Assembly (NCBI GenBank): GCA_015491615.1
Contig: WFVN01000178.1
Span: 1-18,592, forward strand
Length of the DNA: 18,592 nt
From: Gammaproteobacteria bacterium
GTDB lineage: Bacteria > Pseudomonadota > Gammaproteobacteria > S012-40
Direction: 5' to 3'
In this document: in pieces, positions 1-5,915 of the stretch
Position numbering within the stretch: position 1 is the stretch's first letter
How the letters are laid out: each line of letters begins with the position of its first letter
Program-made: the position numbers and the translations under genes
Notes under the pieces: model-generated
The model's database searches: none
The model's input: the letters and a program-made list of their open reading frames with translations, nothing else
Told to the model about the DNA's origin: nothing

Positions 1-7
1 GTGTGGG

Positions 8-2044
8 TCATTTGACCCGCATCCCCGGCGCCGCCCCCGGGTCGGGGGACAACAGCCACAGGTCTTCGCCCCCCGGGCCGGCGGCCAGCACCATGCCCTC
101 GGAGACGCCGAAGCGCATCTTGCGTGGCTTGAGGTTGGCGACCATGACCGTCAGCCGTCCCTCCAGCTCCTCCGGCCGGTAGGCCTTCTTGATGCCCGCG
201 AAGACCTGGCGCGTCTCGCCTCCCAGGTCCAGGGTCAGGCGCAGGAGCTTGTCCGCCCCCTCCACCTCCGCGGCCTCGACGATGCGGGCGATGCGCAGGT
301 CCACGCGGGCGAAGTCTTCGTAGTCGATGGTGGGGGCGATGGGCTCGATCCCCTTCTTCTCCGGCGCCGGCCGGGCGGCGGCCTGGCGTTCGTCCGCCTC
401 GGCGCGGGCGGCCGCCTGCAGGGCGGCGACCTTGTCCTTGTCGACGCGCGTCATGAGGGGCTTGAACCGTTCGATGGGATGATCGAGCAGGGGTTCCTCG
501 AGGCCGTGCCAGGTGAGGTCGGGCAGGCCCAGGAAGGCGCAGGCCTTCTCCGCCGTCACCGGCAGCACCGGCTGCAGATAGGTCATGAGGACGCGGAACA
601 GGTTGAGCCCCTGGGTGCAGGTGAGGCGCACCGAGTCCAGGCGCGCCGGGTCCTTGGCCGCCTCCCAGGGTTTGCGCTCGTCGATGTACTGGTTGGCCAG
701 GTCGGCGAGGGCCATGATCTCGCGCATGGCCTGGCCGAAGGCGCGCCCTTCGTAGAGTTCGGCGATGCGGGCGCCGGCCTGGAGGAAGCGGTCGTAGAGT
801 TCGGAGTCGTCCAGGCGCGGCCCCAGGCGGCCGTCGAAGCGCTTGTGGATGAAGCCGGCGCAGCGGGAGGCGATGTTCACCACCTTGCCCACCAGGTCCG
901 AGTTGACCCGCTGGACGAAGTCCTCGAAGTTGAGATCCAGATCGTCGATGCCCGGGCCCAGCTTGGCCGCCAGGTAATAGCGCAGGTACTCGGGATCCAG
1001 GTGGTCCAGGTAGGTGCGCGCGCGGATGAAGGTGCCGCGCGACTTGGACATCTTCTGCCCGTCGATGGTGAGGAAGCCGTGGGCGAAGATGCCGCTGGGC
1101 TTGCGGAATCCCGCCCCCTCCAGCATCGCCGGCCAGAACAGGGCGTGGAAGTAGAGGATGTCCTTGCCGATGAAGTGGTACACCTCGGCCTCGGAGTCCG
1201 GCCCCCAGAATTCGTCGAAGGCCAGGCCCGTGCGCTCGCAGTAGCGCTTGAAGCTGGCCAGGTAGCCGATGGGGGCGTCCAGCCAGACGTAGAAGTACTT
1301 GTCCTGCGTCCCGGGGATGGGGAAGCCGAAGTAGGGGGCGTCGCGGGAGATGTCCCAGTCCTTCAGGCCCGCCTCGAACCACTCGGCCAGCTTGTGCGCC
1401 ACCTCGGGTTGCAGGTGGCCGGCGGCGGGGTCGGTCCAGCGCCGCAGGCTGTCCTCGAAGTCGGCCAGGCGGAAGAAGTAGTGCTCCGACTCCCGTTCCA
1501 CCGGCGTCGCCCCGGAGACCACCGACACCGGATTCTTGAGCTCGGTGGGGCTGTAGGTGGCCCCGCACACCTCGCAGGCGTCACCGTACTGGTCGGGGGC
1601 ACCGCAGCGGGGGCATTCCCCCTTGATGAAACGGTCGGGCAGGAACATCCCCTCCACCGGGTCATAGGCCTGGGAGATGGTGCGGGTGACGATGTGGCCG
1701 CCGGCCTTCAGTTGCCGGTAGATGAATTCGGCCAGCTCCCGGTTCTCCGGCGAATGGGTGGAGTGGTACTCGTCGAAACCGATGTGGAAGGCGGCGAAGT
1801 CCGCCCGGTGCTCGGCGCCGATGCGCTCGATGAGGGCCTCCGGGGTGATGCCCAGGCGCTGGGCGTGGAGCATGATGGGAGTGCCGTGGGCGTCGTCGGC
1901 GCAGACATAGATGCACTGGTGCCCGCGCAGGCGCTGGAAACGGACCCAGATGTCCGTCTGTACGTACTCCACCAGGTGCCCCAGATGGATGGGGCCGTTG
2001 GCGTAGGGCAGGGCGCTGGTGACCAGGATCTTGCGGGTCGTCAT
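8..2044 (-). CDS. metG: Methionyl-tRNA synthetase
   Basis: This cytosolic enzyme charges tRNA-Met with methionine using ATP. The 678-residue protein has the class I signature HLGH near residues 20-23 and a four-cysteine zinc knuckle (two CxxC pairs, about residues 144-160). KMSKS follows at about 331-335. The C-terminal EMAP-II/Trbp111-type tRNA-binding domain starts near residue 575 and runs to the end. Length and domain order match full-length bacterial MetG of the dimeric, zinc-binding type. I chose the ATG at 2042-2044 because a GGAG lies 9 bases upstream of it. A TTG nine bases further out would leave no Shine-Dalgarno spacing. It is a housekeeping gene, divergent from the EPS locus, with an extended -10 promoter just upstream. 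What follows its stop is outside the window. The identification is secure. Confidence 0.97.
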   Translation of the reverse strand: MTTRKILVTSALPYANGPIHLGHLVEYVQTDIWVRFQRLRGHQCIYVCADDAHGTPIMLHAQRLGITPEALIERIGAEHRADFAAFHIGFDEYHSTHSPENRELAEFIYRQLKAGGHIVTRTISQAYDPVEGMFLPDRFIKGECPRCGAPDQYGDACEVCGATYSPTELKNPVSVVSGATPVERESEHYFFRLADFEDSLRRWTDPAAGHLQPEVAHKLAEWFEAGLKDWDISRDAPYFGFPIPGTQDKYFYVWLDAPIGYLASFKRYCERTGLAFDEFWGPDSEAEVYHFIGKDILYFHALFWPAMLEGAGFRKPSGIFAHGFLTIDGQKMSKSRGTFIRARTYLDHLDPEYLRYYLAAKLGPGIDDLDLNFEDFVQRVNSDLVGKVVNIASRCAGFIHKRFDGRLGPRLDDSELYDRFLQAGARIAELYEGRAFGQAMREIMALADLANQYIDERKPWEAAKDPARLDSVRLTCTQGLNLFRVLMTYLQPVLPVTAEKACAFLGLPDLTWHGLEEPLLDHPIERFKPLMTRVDKDKVAALQAAARAEADERQAAARPAPEKKGIEPIAPTIDYEDFARVDLRIARIVEAAEVEGADKLLRLTLDLGGETRQVFAGIKKAYRPEELEGRLTVMVANLKPRKMRFGVSEGMVLAAGPGGEDLWLLSPDPGAAPGMRVK

Positions 2045-2053
2045 CACGGGCAA

Positions 2054-2058
2054 CTCCA
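2054..2058 (-). promoter_or_regulatory. metG ribosome binding site
   Basis: On the minus strand this reads TGGAG, nine bases before the ATG at 2044. It decides the start in favour of that ATG over the upstream in-frame TTG at 2053, which it directly abuts. Confidence 0.6.
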
Positions 2059-2071
2059 GGGCAAAAGATAA

Positions 2072-2080
2072 ATTATACCA
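2072..2080 (-). promoter_or_regulatory. metG extended -10 promoter
   Basis: The minus strand reads TGGTATAAT, a perfect sigma-70 -10 hexamer preceded by the TGn extension. No convincing -35 lies 16-18 bases upstream, as is common for extended -10 promoters. Transcription would start around 2064-2066, giving a leader of about 20 bases before the metG ATG. This agrees with the start chosen for metG. Confidence 0.65.
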
Positions 2081-2163
2081 AGGCCTGGTAGCAGCCGGGG
2101 CGCGCGTTCGTCGTAGAATGGCGACACTGGGCGGGGCCGGTTTTTAGTGTTATTAGTTACAAC

Positions 2164-2179
2164 TGGCAAGAAGGCGGCA
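2164..2179 (+). promoter_or_regulatory. Possible sigma-54 (-24/-12) promoter for the EPS operon
   Basis: The sequence TGGCAAG-N4-CGGCA keeps the GG and GC dinucleotides of the sigma-54 consensus at the required ten-base spacing. It matches six of the seven -24 positions (TGGCACG). The TT before the -12 GC is replaced by CG, so this is a weak match. It is considered because PEP-CTERM/EPS genes in several proteobacteria are controlled by the PrsK/PrsR two-component system through RpoN. The predicted start would lie near 2190, leaving a leader of about 110 bases before the ATG at 2303. No better sigma-70 promoter was found in this intergenic region. Confidence 0.25.
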
Positions 2180-2302
2180 TACAGGTCGACAAGCTGGGCC
2201 GCCATACTCTAATCCATCTCCGCCGTGGTTCCTTGCGTTTTTTATTTATGAGCATGTTGGATTGATCGCATAAGGCGAAGAGTACGAGGGAAAGGGGAAT
2301 CC

Positions 2303-3721
2303 ATGGGCTGGTCCCATGTCGAGCGTGACGTCAAGGGGGGGTATTTGCGGCGTCACGAGGCCAAGATGGCCTTCATCCATCGCCTGAGCGATGCGCTCAT
2401 CATCCTCGCCAGCCTGGTCGTCGCCATGCGCCTTACCGGGGTCGTCGGCAGCGACCGCTACGCCTTTCTTGGAGTGTGCGGGGTGGCCCTATGCCAGATG
2501 TTCGCCCAGTCCCACGACCTCTATCGCTCGTGGCGTATCGCCCGCATCCGCCACGAACTGGGTCAGCTGGCCTGGGTATGGGGGTTGACCGTGCTCGCGC
2601 TGATGGCGGTGGACGCCCTTTATCCGATCAACGGGGGTTACGAATCGCAAGTGGCCTACCTCTGGTATGGGCTCGTCCTCGTCGCTCTCAGCGGTTCCCG
2701 CATCGGTCTGCGTGTGGTCTCCCGCACCCTGCGCGAACAAGGCTTCAACACCCGCCAAGTGGCCATTCTCGGTTACAACGATCTGGGGCGGCGGGTGGCT
2801 GGCCGCATCCGTTCCGCCGCCTGGATGGGGCTGCGCCTGGAGGGGGTTTTCGACGACCGCTGTCGCAGCGGCCGGGCGCACGGGGAGGACCTGCACGGCG
2901 ACAGCGAGGCGCTCCTGGAGCGGGCGCGCCGGGGCGAGGTGGACATGGTCTTCATCACCCTGCCCCTGCGCGCCGAGGCGCGGGTGGCGGAGCTGGTCTC
3001 GCGCCTCTCCGACACCACCGCGACGGTGTACGTGGTGCCCGATTTCCTCGTCTTCGAGCTGCTGCACGGGCGTTGGGGATTCCTCGGCGACATCCCGGTG
3101 GTGAGCGTCCACGATTCGCCCTTCAACGGGGTGAGTGGCTGGGTCAAGCGCGCCGAAGACATCATCCTGGCCAGTCTCGCCCTGGCGTTGTTCGCCCTGC
3201 CCATGGTGGCCATCGCCCTGGCCATTCGCTGGGATTCGCCCGGGCCGGTGTTTTTCCGCCAGCGCCGCTACGGCCTGGACGGGCGCGAGATCCGGGTGTG
3301 GAAGTTCCGTACCATGACCGTGTGCGAGGATGGCGACCGGGTGCCCCAGGCACGCCGTGACGACCCGCGGGTGACGCGGGTGGGACACTGGCTGCGGCGC
3401 ACCTCCCTGGACGAGCTGCCGCAGTTGTTCAACGTCCTCAAGGGGGAGATGTCCCTGGTGGGCCCGCGCCCCCATGCGGTCGCCCACAACGAGCAGTATC
3501 GTCGCTTGGTGCGCGGCTACATGTTGCGTTACAAAGTACCCCCGGGGATGACCGGCTGGGCGCAGGTGAACGGCTGGCGTGGGGAGACGGACACCCTGGA
3601 CAAAATGACCAAACGGGTGGAGCACGACCTCTACTATATTCAAAACTGGTCCCTGTGGTTGGATCTCAAGATCCTCGCGCTGACCCTGGTGCGGGGCTTC
3701 AAGAACGCCGGTGCCTATTGA
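2303..3721 (+). CDS. wcaJ: Undecaprenyl-phosphate sugar phosphotransferase (WcaJ-like priming enzyme)
   Basis: This inner-membrane enzyme transfers a sugar-1-phosphate, most likely glucose-1-phosphate, to undecaprenyl phosphate and so starts repeat-unit assembly. The 472 residues hold about four N-terminal membrane segments (roughly 28-44, 52-68, 89-106, 118-135). A Rossmann-like domain (GYNDLG, residues 157-162) follows, then a re-entrant/membrane helix near 285-308 and the catalytic bacterial sugar transferase domain. That domain shows KFRTM, the catalytic Asp-Glu pair in SLDELPQ (370-371) and GPRPHAVAHNE (387-397), a signature of the WcaJ subgroup. It ends with PGMTGWAQVNGWRGET. Full length for the family. 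The ATG follows an AGGGG Shine-Dalgarno at good spacing. It is the first gene of the operon. Family is certain; glucose specificity is inferred. Confidence 0.93.
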   Translation: MGWSHVERDVKGGYLRRHEAKMAFIHRLSDALIILASLVVAMRLTGVVGSDRYAFLGVCGVALCQMFAQSHDLYRSWRIARIRHELGQLAWVWGLTVLALMAVDALYPINGGYESQVAYLWYGLVLVALSGSRIGLRVVSRTLREQGFNTRQVAILGYNDLGRRVAGRIRSAAWMGLRLEGVFDDRCRSGRAHGEDLHGDSEALLERARRGEVDMVFITLPLRAEARVAELVSRLSDTTATVYVVPDFLVFELLHGRWGFLGDIPVVSVHDSPFNGVSGWVKRAEDIILASLALALFALPMVAIALAIRWDSPGPVFFRQRRYGLDGREIRVWKFRTMTVCEDGDRVPQARRDDPRVTRVGHWLRRTSLDELPQLFNVLKGEMSLVGPRPHAVAHNEQYRRLVRGYMLRYKVPPGMTGWAQVNGWRGETDTLDKMTKRVEHDLYYIQNWSLWLDLKILALTLVRGFKNAGAY

Positions 3722-3735
3722 GCCGGCCGATCGGG

Positions 3736-3741
3736 AGGAGG
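3736..3741 (+). promoter_or_regulatory. Strong Shine-Dalgarno of the PEP-CTERM gene
   Basis: A perfect AGGAGG stands six bases before the ATG at 3748. It fixes that ATG as the start, rather than the in-frame ATG at 3655 that lies inside the priming-enzyme gene. It is one of the best ribosome binding sites in the operon, suggesting high translation of this small secreted protein. Confidence 0.75.
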
Positions 3742-3747
3742 TGGTTC

Positions 3748-4296
3748 ATGAAGAAGAAGCGGGTACGAGCCGTATGGTTGGGCGCCGCCCTGGCGCTGGG
3801 GGGGACGGCGGAGGCCGGTCTCATCGGTATGGATGTGCAGGTGTACGCCGGCGTGGTGAGCGGCGGCGTCCCCCTGATCGTGGATACCGCCACGGTCACC
3901 GTGGGGGCCGGCGTGGAATTGTCCGGCTTCGCCAGCGGCGCGGTGGACGTGGACCTGGACGACGACACCATCACCATGGTCTCCCTGGTGAGTGGCTTGG
4001 TGCCGACCCTGGACTTCGTCGGTCTGGCCTTCGACTGGGACAGCACCTGGGTGGTGCTGGACGGCCTGGATTACGTCTCTTCCGACATCTTCGGATTCGA
4101 CCCGGCGCGGGTTACCCTCGATCCCGTGCCGCCCCTGGAGCTGTCGGTGAACTTCGCCGGCCTGCCCGTGTTCGCCGGCAACTACGTCCAGGTGGGACTG
4201 AAGCTGCACAGCGTGCCCGAGCCCGCCTGGCCGGCCCTGGCCCTGAGCGCCGCCGGCGCCCTGTGGTGGAGCCGCCGACGAAAGGGGTGCGGATGA
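3748..4296 (+). CDS. PEP-CTERM sorting-domain protein
   Basis: A 182-residue secreted protein. It begins with a Sec signal peptide: basic KKKRVR, a hydrophobic core to about residue 20, and a likely cleavage after AEA (23). The middle is an acidic, glycine- and valine-rich, probably beta-sandwich region with no recognised enzyme motif (for example VDVDLDDDTI near 66-75). The C-terminus is a complete PEP-CTERM tripartite signal: VPEP at 156-159, a short hydrophobic stretch (160-174) with two tryptophans, then RRRK (176-179). Such proteins are cut and re-anchored or released by exosortase, and they accompany EPS loci in biofilm- or floc-forming proteobacteria. Its stop overlaps the next start (ATGA), so it is translationally coupled to the GT2 gene. 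The sorting signal is clear; the function of the mature protein is unknown. Confidence 0.88.
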   Translation: MKKKRVRAVWLGAALALGGTAEAGLIGMDVQVYAGVVSGGVPLIVDTATVTVGAGVELSGFASGAVDVDLDDDTITMVSLVSGLVPTLDFVGLAFDWDSTWVVLDGLDYVSSDIFGFDPARVTLDPVPPLELSVNFAGLPVFAGNYVQVGLKLHSVPEPAWPALALSAAGALWWSRRRKGCG

Positions 4297-5210
4297 AGGT
4301 CGCCCTCGTCGTTCCCACCTGGAACGCCGGGCCCCACCTGGGCCGTTTCATTCCCGCGGCCCTGGCCCTGGACCCGGCCCCGGACGAGGTCCTGATCGTG
4401 GATTCGGGCTCGCGGGACGACACCGTGCCCCGCTGCCGCGCGGCCGGTTTCGACGTGCACATCATCGAACCGGGGACCTTCGGCCACGGGCGCACCCGCA
4501 ACCTGGCCGCCCGCCGCACCGAGGCCGACATCCTCCTGTTCATGACCCAGGACGCCGTCCCCCTGGACCGGGACCTGGTGGGGCGCCTGGCCGGCGCCTT
4601 CGAGGACCCGCGCGTGGGCCACGCCTACGCCCGCCAGGTCCCCCATCCCGACGCCACCCCCGCGGCCGCCTTCGCGCGCCGTTTCAACTACCCGCCCGAG
4701 TCCTTCACCCGCACCTGGGCGGACGTGGCCGAGATGGGGGTGACGGCCTGCTTCACCTCCAACTCCTGCGCCGCCTACCGGCGCTCGGTGTTCTTCGCGC
4801 TGGGCGGTTTCGACGAGGGCGTGCCGGTGAGCGAGGACACCCTGTTCGCCGCCCGCATGCTGCGCGCCGGCCACCACCTGCGCTACGTGGCCGAGGCGCG
4901 GGTGGCGCACAGCCACAACTACACCTGGCGGCAGGAATTCCGCCGCTATTTCGACATCGGCGTCGCCCACGGACTCGCCCCCTGGTACCTGGAACTGGCG
5001 CACGGCGTCGGCGGGCGCGGGCGCGATTTCGTGCGCGCCGAGCTGGCCGAGCTGCTACGCACCCGCCCGCACGCCATCCCCGCCGCCCTGGGGCGCAACG
5101 CCGTGCGCTGGCTGGGCTATCAGGCCGGACGCCGCCACCGGCGCCTGCCCGCCCCCTGGCGCGAGCGCCTCAGCGGCCAACCCCATTTCTGGCGGACAAG
5201 CACGGCATGA
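4293..5210 (+). CDS. GT2-family glycosyltransferase (rhamnosyltransferase-like)
   Basis: A cytoplasmic-face GT-A fold transferase of 305 residues expected to add one sugar to the lipid-linked repeat unit. Visible motifs are the N-terminal VVPTWN strand, the nucleotide-sugar site VDSGSRDDT (36-44), GHGRTRNLAA (64-73), the DXD-equivalent TQDA (85-88), NSCAAYRR (157-164) and the ED acceptor motif SEDT (180-183). The GHGRTRNLA and TQDA pair is typical of the rhamnosyltransferase branch of GT2, so dTDP-rhamnose is a reasonable but unproven donor. It starts inside the stop of the PEP-CTERM gene (ATGA overlap) with an AGGGG ribosome site. It ends in another ATGA overlap with the export lipoprotein gene. 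No membrane segments are seen. Confidence 0.88.
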   Translation: MKVALVVPTWNAGPHLGRFIPAALALDPAPDEVLIVDSGSRDDTVPRCRAAGFDVHIIEPGTFGHGRTRNLAARRTEADILLFMTQDAVPLDRDLVGRLAGAFEDPRVGHAYARQVPHPDATPAAAFARRFNYPPESFTRTWADVAEMGVTACFTSNSCAAYRRSVFFALGGFDEGVPVSEDTLFAARMLRAGHHLRYVAEARVAHSHNYTWRQEFRRYFDIGVAHGLAPWYLELAHGVGGRGRDFVRAELAELLRTRPHAIPAALGRNAVRWLGYQAGRRHRRLPAPWRERLSGQPHFWRTSTA

Positions 5211-5914
5211 AAGTCTGGATGACGATGGCGGCGGCCCTGCTCCTGGCCGCCTGCAGCGGCAATCCCGCCCGCCCCCTGGCCGGCCAGGAAGGGGGGCTGG
5301 CGCCGATGGAGAGGTTGTACGCCCCCGTCGAGGCGCGTATCCATCCGGGCGACGTGCTGGAGGTGCGCCGCGACTACCAATCCGAAGCGGAGCGTTTCCG
5401 GGTGCGCGAGGACGGCCGCATCAATTACCCCCTGGTGGGCCCGGTGACGGCGGCCGGCAAGAGCCCCGAGGCCCTAGGGGAGGAGCTCACCGAACGCCTG
5501 CGCCCCTTCTATCAGACGCCGGGGGTGACGGTGAACGTGGTGGAGTCGCCGGGCAACCGGGTGTTCGTCGGCGGTATCGTCGGTGAACCGGGGACTCTGA
5601 GCCTGGAGGGCGGCCTTACCCTGCGTCAGGCCCTGCTGGCCGCCGGCGACATCCCCACCGGCGGCGACCGCCGCGGGGTGGTCCTCCTGCGCAAGACCGA
5701 CGACGGCCGCTACGACGTCTTCCTATTCGACTTCGACACCATCTACCGCATCGAGAGCGAGCGGGGGCGGCCCATCCCCCTGCGCCGCGACGACATCGTC
5801 CTGGTGCCCAAGACGCGCCTGGTCAAGGTGGTGGAAGGGGTGGACCTGTACATCCGCCGCCTGCTGCCCTTCTCCCTCTCCACCGGTTTCTACTACGACT
5901 TGAGAAATCTCTGA
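5207..5914 (+). CDS. Wza-like polysaccharide export lipoprotein (short form)
   Basis: A 235-residue periplasmic/outer-membrane protein expected to form the exit channel for the polysaccharide. It has a lipoprotein signal peptide with lipobox LAAC (Cys16). A Poly_export domain follows (about 43-112; HPGDVLEV, then RVREDGRINYPLVG), then one SLBB domain (about 117-200; VFVGGIVGEPG). A C-terminal amphipathic segment (about 212-230, DLYIRRLLPFS) could serve as the membrane-spanning helix. It is much shorter than E. coli Wza (about 380 residues), with one SLBB domain where Wza has more. Short forms of this kind occur in other EPS loci. Start and stop overlap or abut neighbours, placing it in the same operon directly before the co-polymerase it should contact. 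Confidence 0.9.
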   Translation: MKVWMTMAAALLLAACSGNPARPLAGQEGGLAPMERLYAPVEARIHPGDVLEVRRDYQSEAERFRVREDGRINYPLVGPVTAAGKSPEALGEELTERLRPFYQTPGVTVNVVESPGNRVFVGGIVGEPGTLSLEGGLTLRQALLAAGDIPTGGDRRGVVLLRKTDDGRYDVFLFDFDTIYRIESERGRPIPLRRDDIVLVPKTRLVKVVEGVDLYIRRLLPFSLSTGFYYDLRNL

Positions 5915-5915
5915 C

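Noticed and set aside
5..18. Short palindrome GGGTCA-TT-TGACCC over the metG stop
   Set aside because: The two-base spacer cannot form a proper loop and there is no T-run, so it is not a terminator. Flanking sequence is outside the window.
479..2071. 530-codon open frame on the plus strand opposite metG
   Set aside because: It is antisense to a certain gene. In very GC-rich DNA, stop codons are rare in the frame opposite codon position 3, and its translation has no recognisable motif.
2173..2183. Possible JUMPstart/ops (RfaH) element, GGCGG...
   Set aside because: Only the first five bases match GGCGGTAGC; the rest diverges.
2173..2203. Inverted repeat GGCGGC/GCCGCC with a 19-base spacer in the intergenic region
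   Set aside because: Six GC-only pairs with a long loop are expected by chance here, and no U-tract follows. It also overlaps the possible sigma-54 site, but no function can be argued.
3655..3747. Upstream start for the PEP-CTERM protein
   Set aside because: The extension overlaps the end of the priming-enzyme gene, and the perfect AGGAGG and signal peptide belong to the ATG at 3748.
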